Positions 44,863 through 53,240 of a stretch of DNA of 64,000 bases are shown piece after piece. A program made the translations under genes and the position numbers. Within the stretch, counting starts at the first letter, position 1; each line of letters starts with the position of its first letter. The notes beneath the pieces are model-generated. The model worked only from the letters and a program-made list of their open reading frames with translations, searched no databases and was not told where the DNA came from. The stretch covers positions 1 through 64,000 of the forward strand of contig NZ_JAVAMA010000001.1 of assembly GCF_030730875.1 (NCBI RefSeq), written 5' to 3'. This DNA is from Sphingomonas sp. DG1-23. GTDB lineage: Bacteria > Pseudomonadota > Alphaproteobacteria > Sphingomonadales > Sphingomonadaceae.

Positions 44863-45627
44863 GTGAGGTTGTTGGAAGGCAAGACCGTGCTCGTCACGGG
44901 CGCATCGACGGGCATCGGCCGCGCCGCCGCGGTCGGCGCCGCCAAAGCCGGCGCCGATGTCGTCATCAACTATCACAGCCGCGACGACGATGCTGCGGCA
45001 TGCGTCGCCGAGATCGAGGCGGCCGGCCAGCGCGGGCTGGCGGTGAAAGGCGACGTCGCCGCGCCGGAGACCGCGACCGAGTTCGTGCGGAAAGCAGTCG
45101 AGGCGTTCGGCAAGGTCGACGTGATGGTCTCCAACGCCGGAATCTGCCCGTTCCATTCGTTCCTCGACATGCCCGTCGAGACCGTCCAGCGGACGATGCA
45201 GGTCAATCTGCTCGGCGGCTATTTCATGTGCCAGGCGGCGGCCAACCAGATGGTCGCGCAGGGCCATGGCGGCGCGCTGATCGCGGTCTCCTCGATCTCG
45301 GCTTTGGTCGGCGGCGAATATCAAACGCACTACACCCCGACCAAGGCGGGGCTGCATTCGCTGATGCAGTCGACTGCGATCGCGCTGGGCAAGCACAATA
45401 TCCGCTGCAATTCGGTGTTGCCCGGCACGATCCTCACCGAGATCAACAAGGACGATCTCGCCGATGTGGAGAAGCGCAAATACATGGAAGGCCGCATCCC
45501 GCTCGGCCGGCTGGGCCAGGCCGAGGATCTCGCCGGGCCGATCGTCTTCCTCGCTTCGGACATGGCGGCCTATGTCACCGGCGCGGCCTTGCTGGTCGAC
45601 GGCGGCGCTTTCGTGAATCTGCAATGA
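44863..45627 (+). CDS. SDR, probable L-rhamnose 1-dehydrogenase
   Basis: Oxidises L-rhamnose to L-rhamnono-lactone (LRA1-type first step). It is a 254-residue classical SDR with TGASTGIGRAAAVGAAKAG at the N-terminus, SNAGICPF, catalytic Ser in VSSISALVG, and YTPTKAG (Tyr-Lys). The N-terminus and CPFHSFLDMP region resemble sphingomonad rhamnose dehydrogenases. GTG start after GGGAGAGG. It is downstream of the IclR regulator, and its TGA overlaps the acetylesterase ATG by four bases. Confidence 0.86.
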   Translation: MRLLEGKTVLVTGASTGIGRAAAVGAAKAGADVVINYHSRDDDAAACVAEIEAAGQRGLAVKGDVAAPETATEFVRKAVEAFGKVDVMVSNAGICPFHSFLDMPVETVQRTMQVNLLGGYFMCQAAANQMVAQGHGGALIAVSSISALVGGEYQTHYTPTKAGLHSLMQSTAIALGKHNIRCNSVLPGTILTEINKDDLADVEKRKYMEGRIPLGRLGQAEDLAGPIVFLASDMAAYVTGAALLVDGGAFVNLQ

Positions 45628-46412
45628 GGGCGCTGCTCGCCGCCGGAGTCGCGGTCCTCGCCTGGGCCCTGCCCGCCGAGGCGCAGCAGCGCATCCTGAT
45701 CGCGAGCGATTCGACCGCGGCCAATTACGGCGCCGATCGCTATCCGCAGACCGGCTGGGGGATGATGCTCAAATGCGGCCTCGCCCCCGATGTCGAGGTG
45801 ATCAACCGCGCCGTGGGCGGCCGCAGCACGCGGACCTTCATCTCCGAAGGCAAATGGGACGCCTTGCTCGCCGAGGCCAGGCCCGGCGACGTGGTGCTGA
45901 TCCAGTTCGGGCATAACGACGCCAGCGTCTCGCGCCCCGAGCGCTATGCCCCCGCCGCAACACTTTACCGCGACAATCTGCTGCGGATGATCTGGGAGTC
46001 GCGCGGCCGCGGCCTGATCCCGGTGCTGGTCACGCCCCCTGCCCGCCGCTCCTTCGACGGCGCGCGCGCCAAGGCCGATTTCGCGGCATATTCGCAGGTC
46101 GAGCGCGAACTGGTGGCGAGCACCAACACGCCGATGATCGATCTCGAGACGCGCTCGCTCGATCTGGTCAGCAGTGCCGGCGAGGCCGGATCGAAGAAAT
46201 ATTACCTCCATTACACCGCGGCCGACAAAATCGCCGCCTTCCCCAACGGCATCGCTGACGACACCCATTTCAGCGAGCTCGGCGCCCGCGCGATGGCCAA
46301 TCTCGTGGCGCAGGAGCTCAAGGCGCTGAAGGTGCCGCTGGCCGAGAAGGTTCTCGCCGAGCGTCCGGACCTCAACCGAGCCAAGCCATTGGGCAGCTTC
46401 GCCTGCTGCTGA
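45624..46412 (+). CDS. SGNH hydrolase, rhamnogalacturonan acetylesterase-like (short form)
   Basis: A 262-residue exported esterase (signal to LPAEA) that removes acetyl groups from rhamnogalacturonan. Block I is IASDSTAANYG with Ser in place of the usual Gly before Asp. Block II is NRAVGGRSTRTF, block III is LIQFGHNDAS, and block V is DDTHFSELGA with the catalytic Asp and His. It is coupled to rhamnose dehydrogenase, linking debranching to sugar use. A second, longer acetylesterase lies at 51890. Confidence 0.88.
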   Translation: MRALLAAGVAVLAWALPAEAQQRILIASDSTAANYGADRYPQTGWGMMLKCGLAPDVEVINRAVGGRSTRTFISEGKWDALLAEARPGDVVLIQFGHNDASVSRPERYAPAATLYRDNLLRMIWESRGRGLIPVLVTPPARRSFDGARAKADFAAYSQVERELVASTNTPMIDLETRSLDLVSSAGEAGSKKYYLHYTAADKIAAFPNGIADDTHFSELGARAMANLVAQELKALKVPLAEKVLAERPDLNRAKPLGSFACC

Positions 46413-46510
46413 GCGGCGTCGTTTGCCGTCAAGATGACACCGCTGGACAAAAGCTGCAGCGCCGCGCAGATTTAGCGTCGGCGCGGCCCGACGTGCGCCT
46501 CGCCGCGATA

Positions 46511-46528
46511 TGTGTCTCGACTGTGACC
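46511..46528 (+). promoter_or_regulatory. TGTGTC-n2-GACTGTG motif before TonB receptor 2
   Basis: TGTGTCTCGACTGTGACC matches 15 of 18 bases of the motif at 31897 and also ends exactly 147 bp before its receptor ATG. A/T-rich CATATATATT (46590-46599) downstream may be the -10 region. Confidence 0.6.
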
Positions 46529-46675
46529 AAAACCCCACATGGATCGGGCAAATGGCAAAAGGGGGATTGGCGGACCGTTTCAGGTAAGTCATATATATTG
46601 GGAAATAAGAACAAGAAATGAGACTGACTGACGCGACAAGCGCAGCGGTCGGCAGGACAAGAGGAGGGGATCAGC

Positions 46676-49600
46676 ATGAGGGTTGCATCGTATTCGCGTG
46701 TTCGCGGGGCCGGAATTTCAAGCGCCGCTCTAGCTGTCGCGCTGGCATGGATACCGGTGGCAATGGCACAGGACGCGTCTGCCGCCGACCCGGCCGCCCA
46801 GCAGAACGTCCCCCCAGACGAGAGCGAAATCGTCGTCCAGGGCTTCCGCGCCTCGCTCAACAGCGCGCTCAACCAGAAGCGCGAGGAGACCGCCGCGGTC
46901 GACTCGATCGTCGCCGAGGACATCGGCAAATTTCCCGACAGCAATCTCGCCGAATCGATGCAACGCGTCCCCGGCGTCGCCCTGTCGCGCGGCGATGGCG
47001 GCGAGGGCCGCAACATTTCGGTCCGCGGGCTCGGCGCGCAATTCACCCGCGTGCGGATCAACGGCATGGAAGGCACCGCGCAAACCGGCTCGTCGGATAT
47101 TTACGGCGCCGGCAATTCCGGCCGCAGCTTCGATTTCAGCGTCTTTCCGACCGAGATTTTCTCGTCGTTGGCGGTGCGCAAGACCACGTCGGCCGATGTG
47201 GAAGAGGGCTCGCTCGGCGCGACCGTCGATCTCAACGCGCCCAAGCCGATGAATTTCGACAAGGACTTTGTCTTCTCGGCGACCGCGCGCGGCGTCTACA
47301 ACACGATCAGCAAGAAGGTCGATCCGCGCGCTTCGCTGATCGTTTCCAAGAAGCTGAACGACAGCTGGGGCGTGCTTGCCTCGGTCGCCTATCAGAAGCG
47401 CCACGTCCGCGAAGTCGGCTATTCGGCGGTGGACGTCCTCTCGGCCAATGCGAACGGCCTCGACACCGACGGCAACGGCCCGATCCCGATCCTGCCTTAT
47501 TGCACCCCGGTCGGCGGCTTCGTGCAGAACGGCGTGACCTATGTCAGTCCGACCACGGCGACCGCCAACAATGGGGTGAACATCGGCGCGAATGCAGCGA
47601 ATTGCAGTGCGGGCAACCCGCGCACCAGCACCCAGGCTGCCTATGCTACCGTCTTCAACCTGCGTCGTGCCGATGCCGCCGCCATACCGGGCAGCGGCGC
47701 CTTCTTGCCGCGGCTGCCGCGCTACGTGAATTCCGAACAGGACACCAAGCGCATCGGCGGCACGCTCACCATCCAGTTCACGCCGGATGACGACACCGAT
47801 ATCAGCTTCGACATGCTCTATTCGCGCTATGACGTGGAGCGCCGCGACAATTATATCGCGGCCATGTCGTTCGGCCGGTTGGTCAACGAGCTCGGGCAGG
47901 CGACGGTTTCGGTGCGCGACATCGAATTCGACGAGAATGGCTCGCTGGTTTACGGCCTGTTCGACGGCGTCAATGTGCGCTCCGAAGGCTTGGTCGATCA
48001 CTTCATCTCGGACTTCAAGCAGGGCAATCTGAACTTCCGCCACCGCTTCAACGACACGCTCGAGATCACCGGCCTGTTCGGCATCAACCAGTCGGTCTGG
48101 TGGGGTCCGAAGCGCTTCCAGACTTTCATGGACGCCATCCACACCGACGGCTTCTCGATCGACTTCCGCGACGGCGGCGCCACGCCGAAGATCGGCTTCG
48201 GGTTCGACGTGTCGAACCCGGCCAATTTCCTCTACGGGCCGCGCGCGAATGCCGCCGCGCCGGTGACCGGTGGCTTCAGCTTCCAGGGCAAGCCGTCCAA
48301 GGCGCAGACCGACAACGGCACCTTCGAACTCAACACGCTATGGAATGTCGATCAGGGCCTGAAGTTCAAGGTGGGCGGCCAGTATCGCGAAAGCGATTTC
48401 AACTCGTACAACCTCGCGCCCTATACCGCCGACCTGGCCATTCGCCCGCTTCCCGCGGGCACCAGTCTCGCCAGCATCACGCGCCAGATCAGCGGGCTCG
48501 ACAATTTATGGGGCAACGGCGCGCCGGCCAGCTGGGCGGCGATCGATCCGGACAAATGGGACGCGCTCTTCGACCTCGATGCGGTGCGCTATTGCGACGT
48601 GGACTGCGGCGGCAGCCGTGCCCGCGTCCGCGAGGAGGTCAAGAGCGTCTATGCGATGGCGACCTTCAACACCGAAGGCCTGTTCCCGCTCACCCTGCGC
48701 GGCGATGTCGGCGTCCGCTACGTCCGCACCGACATGCTGGCCTCGGGCTATGTCCCGATCACCGCAGCATCCAGCCCCACCGGCACGCGCCGCGTCTATA
48801 CGCAGGTCAACCGCGGCTATACCGACTGGCTGCCTTCCGCCAACGTGGTGTGGGAGATCAACCGTGATCTGTTCCTGCGCCTCGCAGCGGCGAAGGTGAT
48901 GTCGCGTCCGGATCTCCCCAGCCTGACGCCGACGAGCAGCATCACGGCGACCACCCAGAGCGGTACGATCAACAATCCGTTCCTCGACCCGATCCGCGCC
49001 GATACTTTCGATGCCGCGCTGGAATGGTATTTCAAGCCGGGCTCGCTGCTGTCGGTCGCCTATTTCAAGAAGAACATCAAAACCTTCGTCCAGCGCATCA
49101 CCAGCCGGATCCAGTTCAGCGAACTGGGTCTTCCGGCCGAGTTGCTGGCAGGGACGCCGTCGACTCCCGCGGACTTCTTCAACGTCAGCCAGCCGTTCAA
49201 CACGCCGGGCGGGCCGCTGGAAGGCGTCGAAGTCAATGCGCAGGTGCAGCTCGATTTCCTGCCCGGCTTCCTCGGCAATTTCGGCGTGCTGGCGAATTAC
49301 ACCCACGTCACCTCGACGATCAATTACTGCCTCACCAGCGTGAACGGGGCCTGCACGGTCGGCACCACCGCCGATCTGATCGGACTGTCGAAGAACACCG
49401 CCAGCGGCACGCTGTTCTACGAAGACAGCAAGTTCAGCATCCGCGGCACCGCGAGCTATCGCGATCGGTACATCCGCGGCATCCCGGGGCCGGCCGGCAG
49501 CGACATCCAGGGCAATTCGCCGAACGTCTTCGTCGACGCCTCGGCCTCCTATGCGATCACCGACAATATCAAGGCGATCCTCGAGGTGCAGAACCTCACC

Positions 49601-49702
49601 GACGAGCGCAACAACCTGTATATCGACAGCACGCGCCGCGACACGCTGTTCCAGACCCGGATCGGACGGACGTTCAATTTCGGCGTGAACTTCCAGTTCT
49701 GA
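46676..49702 (+). CDS. TonB-dependent receptor 2 (Caulobacter-type, large)
   Basis: A 1008-residue outer-membrane transporter with a signal peptide (to AMAQ), TonB box ESEIVVQGFRASL, a plug domain with NLAESMQRVPGVALSRGDGG and ADVEEGSLGATVDLNAPKP, and a long barrel ending FNFGVNFQF. It is followed by a strong terminator and then the PL11-led operon, so its likely cargo is rhamnogalacturonan-I oligosaccharides. Start ATG 46676 after GAGGAGGGGATCAGC. Confidence 0.94.
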   Translation: MRVASYSRVRGAGISSAALAVALAWIPVAMAQDASAADPAAQQNVPPDESEIVVQGFRASLNSALNQKREETAAVDSIVAEDIGKFPDSNLAESMQRVPGVALSRGDGGEGRNISVRGLGAQFTRVRINGMEGTAQTGSSDIYGAGNSGRSFDFSVFPTEIFSSLAVRKTTSADVEEGSLGATVDLNAPKPMNFDKDFVFSATARGVYNTISKKVDPRASLIVSKKLNDSWGVLASVAYQKRHVREVGYSAVDVLSANANGLDTDGNGPIPILPYCTPVGGFVQNGVTYVSPTTATANNGVNIGANAANCSAGNPRTSTQAAYATVFNLRRADAAAIPGSGAFLPRLPRYVNSEQDTKRIGGTLTIQFTPDDDTDISFDMLYSRYDVERRDNYIAAMSFGRLVNELGQATVSVRDIEFDENGSLVYGLFDGVNVRSEGLVDHFISDFKQGNLNFRHRFNDTLEITGLFGINQSVWWGPKRFQTFMDAIHTDGFSIDFRDGGATPKIGFGFDVSNPANFLYGPRANAAAPVTGGFSFQGKPSKAQTDNGTFELNTLWNVDQGLKFKVGGQYRESDFNSYNLAPYTADLAIRPLPAGTSLASITRQISGLDNLWGNGAPASWAAIDPDKWDALFDLDAVRYCDVDCGGSRARVREEVKSVYAMATFNTEGLFPLTLRGDVGVRYVRTDMLASGYVPITAASSPTGTRRVYTQVNRGYTDWLPSANVVWEINRDLFLRLAAAKVMSRPDLPSLTPTSSITATTQSGTINNPFLDPIRADTFDAALEWYFKPGSLLSVAYFKKNIKTFVQRITSRIQFSELGLPAELLAGTPSTPADFFNVSQPFNTPGGPLEGVEVNAQVQLDFLPGFLGNFGVLANYTHVTSTINYCLTSVNGACTVGTTADLIGLSKNTASGTLFYEDSKFSIRGTASYRDRYIRGIPGPAGSDIQGNSPNVFVDASASYAITDNIKAILEVQNLTDERNNLYIDSTRRDTLFQTRIGRTFNFGVNFQF

Positions 49703-49714
49703 ACCTTGCCTTCC

Positions 49715-49746
49715 GTGGGCCGCCGTTCGCGGCCGCCCACTTTTTT
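49715..49746 (+). terminator. Strong intrinsic terminator of TonB receptor 2
   Basis: GTGGGCCGCCG pairs with CGGCCGCCCAC (one mismatch) across TTCG, followed by six T. It isolates the receptor from the PL11 operon. Confidence 0.87.
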
Positions 49747-49757
49747 CGGGAGACCAG

Positions 49758-49799
49758 GCGAAAGCGGGCAGCGATCGAAGGATCGCGGCCCGTTTTCGC
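49758..49799. repeat. Second long hairpin downstream of TonB receptor 2
   Basis: GCGAAAGCGGGC..GCGATC pairs with GATCGC..CCCGTTTTCGC across GAAG, about 19 bp with two imperfections. No T-tract follows, so it may stabilise the receptor transcript or act as a back-up terminator. Confidence 0.55.
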
Positions 49800-49823
49800 G
49801 TCGGGCGCCGGCACGGATATAAT
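49795..49823 (+). promoter_or_regulatory. Candidate sigma-70 promoter of the PL11 operon
   Basis: A perfect -10 TATAAT (49818-49823) lies 17 bp after TTCGCG (49795-49800), about 95 bp before the PL11 start. The -35 match is weak, so an activator may be needed. Confidence 0.45.
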
Positions 49824-49917
49824 CCCGAAATGTAAATAGTCGTGCCATTTGTTGGGAGTTTGTTGACTCCATCCGGCTGCGGGGGCAGCTTGTCGAAAAC
49901 AGATCGGGGAGAGGTTC

Positions 49918-51789
49918 ATGCTGGCGGCACTGATCATCGCATCGGCGATCCCTGCGCCGGCGGCGCCGGCAGTGGCGGGACGGCAAATCGAGCGCCTCGA
50001 TCGCGGGCTGGTCGCCGTGCCGGCGGCGGGCGGCGGCAATCAGGTCTCGTGGCGGTTGCTCGCCACCGACGCCAGAAGCGCACGCTTCACGCTCTATCGC
50101 GACGGCAAGCCGATCGCACGGGTCGGTGGCAGTCAGGCGACCAGCTTTCTCGACCGCGCCGGTACCGTCACCTCGCGTTATTCGCTCGCGGCAAAAGGCG
50201 CCGGCGCGCTCGCCTGGGCCAACGGCTATCTTGCGATCCCGCTCGACAAGCCTGCCGAGGGGCGCACTGGCGACGGCGAGACCTATGGCTATACCGCCAA
50301 CGACGCTTCGGTCGGCGATCTCGACGGCGACGGACGCTATGAGCTGATCGTCAAATGGTATCCGACGATCGCCAAGGACAATGCCTTTTCGGGCTATACC
50401 GGCGTCACCTTGATCGACGCCTATACGCTCGAGGGCAGGAAGCTGTGGCGGATCAATCTGGGGCCAAACATCCGCTCGGGCGCGCATTACACCCAGTTCA
50501 TGGTCTATGATCTCGACGGCGACGGCAAAGCCGAAGTTGCGATGAAGACTGCCGACGGCACGGTCGACGGCACCAACCACATGATCGGCGATCCGCATGC
50601 CAGCTGGACCAGCCGCGAAGGTGAAGTCGACATCGAGGACCGCACCGGCGCCAAGGTCCTGCCCGATGGGCGAAAGGTTTCCGAACTCAAGGGTCGCATC
50701 CTCAGGGGCCCCGAATATCTGACTGTATTCGACGGCACGACCGGCAGAGCGCTGGCCAGCGCGCCCTACGCACCCTCGCGCGGTCCAGGCGGCGACGACA
50801 ATCCGGACTATGAGCGGATGAAGGCGGTCTGGGGCGATGGCTATGGCAACCGCTCCGAACGCTATCTGGCCGGGCTGGCCTATCTCGACGGGCACAGACC
50901 CAGCCTCGTCTTCGGACGCGGTTACTATGCCCGCTCGACCGTCGCCGCCTGGGATTATCGAAAGGGCGAGCTCCGCATGCGCTGGCTGTTCGACAGCGCA
51001 GTGCCGGGCAATGAAAAGTTCGGTGGTCAGGGCAACCATCAGCTCTCGGTCGCCGATGTCGACGGCGACGGGCGCGACGAGATATTCTACGGATCGATGG
51101 TGCTCGACGATGACGGCAAGGGCCTGTGGTCCTCGGGCCTCGGGCATGGCGATGCGATGCACTTGTCCGATCTCGACCCGACGCATCCGGGGCTCGAGAA
51201 GTTCGGCGTGCATGAGAATATGAAGATGAGCGGCAATCGCGGCGCGGCGATGCTCGATGCGAAGACCGGGGCGATCCTTTGGTCGACGCCGGCCGACAGG
51301 GATACCGGCCGCGGCATCGCGATCGACGTGGATCCGCGCCATGCGGGCGCCGAGGCTTGGGCGAGCAATTCGCGCGACCTTTATGATGCGAAGGGCAACG
51401 TCATTCCCGGCGGGCATCCGCGCGCGGCCAATTTCGGGATCTGGTGGGACGGCGACCGGCTGCGCGAGTTGCTCGACGGCAAGCGGATTTCCAAATGGGA
51501 CTGGAACAATGGCACCGAGCAGATCCTGCTCGACCCGGCCGGCGCGGTCTCGAACAACGGCACCAAGGCGAACCCGTCGCTGTCCGCCGACATCATCGGC
51601 GACTGGCGCGAGGAACTGGCGGTGCCGAGCGCGGACAGCCGCGAGCTGCGCATCTACGCTACGCCCTACCCCACCAGCGAACGCATCGTGACGCTGATGC
51701 ACGACCCGGTCTATCGGCTCGGAGTGGCGTGGCAGAACACCGCGTACAACCAGCCGCCACACACGTCGTATTTCCTGGGGGCGAAGTGA
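49918..51789 (+). CDS. Rhamnogalacturonan lyase, polysaccharide lyase family 11
   Basis: Cuts the rhamnogalacturonan-I backbone by beta-elimination. The 623-residue exported protein has a short hydrophobic signal (MLAALIIASAIPAPAAPA) and the eight-bladed PL11 propeller. Several Ca-binding DxDGDG motifs are seen: VGDLDGDGRYELIVKWYP, VYDLDGDGKAEVAMKTADG and VADVDGDGRDEIFYGSM. PNIRSGAHYTQF is a family hallmark. Start ATG 49918 after GGGGAGAGG. It leads an eight-gene co-directional cluster to 61796. Confidence 0.95.
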   Translation: MLAALIIASAIPAPAAPAVAGRQIERLDRGLVAVPAAGGGNQVSWRLLATDARSARFTLYRDGKPIARVGGSQATSFLDRAGTVTSRYSLAAKGAGALAWANGYLAIPLDKPAEGRTGDGETYGYTANDASVGDLDGDGRYELIVKWYPTIAKDNAFSGYTGVTLIDAYTLEGRKLWRINLGPNIRSGAHYTQFMVYDLDGDGKAEVAMKTADGTVDGTNHMIGDPHASWTSREGEVDIEDRTGAKVLPDGRKVSELKGRILRGPEYLTVFDGTTGRALASAPYAPSRGPGGDDNPDYERMKAVWGDGYGNRSERYLAGLAYLDGHRPSLVFGRGYYARSTVAAWDYRKGELRMRWLFDSAVPGNEKFGGQGNHQLSVADVDGDGRDEIFYGSMVLDDDGKGLWSSGLGHGDAMHLSDLDPTHPGLEKFGVHENMKMSGNRGAAMLDAKTGAILWSTPADRDTGRGIAIDVDPRHAGAEAWASNSRDLYDAKGNVIPGGHPRAANFGIWWDGDRLRELLDGKRISKWDWNNGTEQILLDPAGAVSNNGTKANPSLSADIIGDWREELAVPSADSRELRIYATPYPTSERIVTLMHDPVYRLGVAWQNTAYNQPPHTSYFLGAK

Positions 51790-51790
51790 A

Positions 51791-51878
51791 ATCCGTCATC
51801 CCGGCGAATGCCGGGATCGCATGCGGCAAACGGAGCCTGTTGTTACCCGAGATTCCGGCTTTCGCCAGGACGACGGAT
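51791..51878. repeat. Inverted repeat of a second family between PL11 and acetylesterase
   Basis: The arms 51791-51818 and 51851-51878 are reverse complements at 24 of 28 positions, built on ATCCGTC-n-TCC-n-GGCGAA-n-GCCGG. The downstream gene's AAGGAG follows its right end by two bases. It is distinct from the CCTCCCC family. Confidence 0.75.
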
Positions 51879-51889
51879 GAAGGAGTAGC

Positions 51890-53095
51890 TTGGTGCTACT
51901 GATCGCACTGCAGATGGCGATGACCCAGACCCCTCTCCGCTTCGACCTCGAACCGCCGAAACACGTCACCGGCCGCATCGCAGTGACGGCGGACAAGGCG
52001 TATGAGCAAGGCGGCTACGGCTATGAGCCGCAGCGCCGCGGCAAGGAATTCCTGTTCTCCGCCGCGTTGCCCGAGGGCAATTATCGAGTGACCGTAAGGC
52101 TGGGCGGACGCGTGACGGTGAAGGCCGAATCGCGTCGACTGATGCTGCGCGACATCACCACCAGACCGGGTCAGTACGTCACCGTCAGCTTCATCGTGAA
52201 CGTCCGCGACGCCCGGCTCGTGCCACCTCCGGCCAATGCGCCGGGCGGCAGCGCGGTCAGGCTCAAGAGCCGCGAAGCGGAGAGCTATACATGGGACGAC
52301 AAGCTCACGCTCGAATTCCTCGGCGATCCGCGGGTGGCCTCGATCGACATCGAGCCGGTCGCCGTGCCGACGATCTTTCTCGCGGGGGATTCGACCGTCA
52401 CCGACCAGCGCTCCGAGCCCGCGGCGAGCTGGGGTCAGATGCTGACGGCGCTGTTCGAGCCGGACATTGCGGTCGCCAACCACGCCGAATCGGGCGAGAC
52501 GCTCAAATCGTTCGTCACCGAATTGCGTTTCGACAAATTGCTGTCGCAGGTGAAGTCGGGCGACTGGCTGCTGATCCAGTTCGGCCATAACGATCAGAAG
52601 GTGCAGTGGCCGCAAACCTATGCCGACCCGCAAATCACCTATCCGGCATGGCTCAGGACCTATATCGCGGAAGCCCGCCGCCGCGGCGCGCATCCGGTGC
52701 TGGTGACCTCGCCCGAACGGCGCAACTATCAGGGCGACGGAACCGTGCGGCGGACATTGGCCGAATATGGCGAAGCCGCCCGAAGGGTTGCGCGCGAAGA
52801 ACGGATTCCCCTGCTCGACCTGCAGGAGCGGACCGTCGCGCTGTACGAAGCCCTGGGTGACGCCAAGGCGGCGAACCTGTTCAATGATCGCGGCAAGGAC
52901 CGTACGCACCATAATAATGCCGGCGCATGGTTTCTCGCCCGTGCGCTCGCCGCGGGGATTGCCGCGCAGATTCCCGAGCTCGCTGCGCACCTCAAGCCCG
53001 CCGCCCGTCGCTTCGACGCTGCCAATCCCGATCTCGACGAACGCTTTGTCGCCGCGAGCCTCGCGGAGAGCGACGTGCGGCCCGCGGGGAATTGA
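51890..53095 (+). CDS. Rhamnogalacturonan acetylesterase with N-terminal beta-domain (SGNH)
   Basis: A 401-residue protein with a probable beta-sandwich (about residues 15-155, carbohydrate-binding-like: FDLEPPKHVTGRIAVTADKA and YRVTVRLGGRVTVKAE) followed by an SGNH esterase. Block I is FLAGDSTVTDQ, block II is NHAESGETLKSF, block III is LIQFGHNDQK, and block V is DRTHHNNAGA. The architecture resembles bacterial RG acetylesterases of the YesT kind. Starts at TTG 51890 or GTG 51893 after AAGGAG. The N-terminal signal is short (LLIALQMAMTQ), so export is probable but unproven. Confidence 0.88.
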   Translation: MVLLIALQMAMTQTPLRFDLEPPKHVTGRIAVTADKAYEQGGYGYEPQRRGKEFLFSAALPEGNYRVTVRLGGRVTVKAESRRLMLRDITTRPGQYVTVSFIVNVRDARLVPPPANAPGGSAVRLKSREAESYTWDDKLTLEFLGDPRVASIDIEPVAVPTIFLAGDSTVTDQRSEPAASWGQMLTALFEPDIAVANHAESGETLKSFVTELRFDKLLSQVKSGDWLLIQFGHNDQKVQWPQTYADPQITYPAWLRTYIAEARRRGAHPVLVTSPERRNYQGDGTVRRTLAEYGEAARRVAREERIPLLDLQERTVALYEALGDAKAANLFNDRGKDRTHHNNAGAWFLARALAAGIAAQIPELAAHLKPAARRFDAANPDLDERFVAASLAESDVRPAGN

Positions 53096-53110
53096 TGGCG
53101 CACACCAATC

Positions 53111-53237
53111 CATCCTCCCCCGAAGGGGAAGGGGGACCGCGCAGCGGTGGAGAGATATTCTCCCCAAGCGATGCCGCCCGTGGAGATTACCCCTCCACCA
53201 AGCTGCGCTTGGTCCTTCTCCCCCTCCAGGAGAGGAT
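53111..53237. repeat. Palindromic repeat supplying the ribosome site of GH28-1
   Basis: The outer arms ATCCTCCCCC and GGAGAGGAT, with inner blocks GGGGGACCGCGCAGCGGTGG and CCAAGCTGCGCTTGG, form an imperfect palindrome. The end GGAGAGGA is the Shine-Dalgarno sequence of the GH28 gene whose ATG is at 53241. Confidence 0.75.
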
Positions 53238-53240
53238 CTG

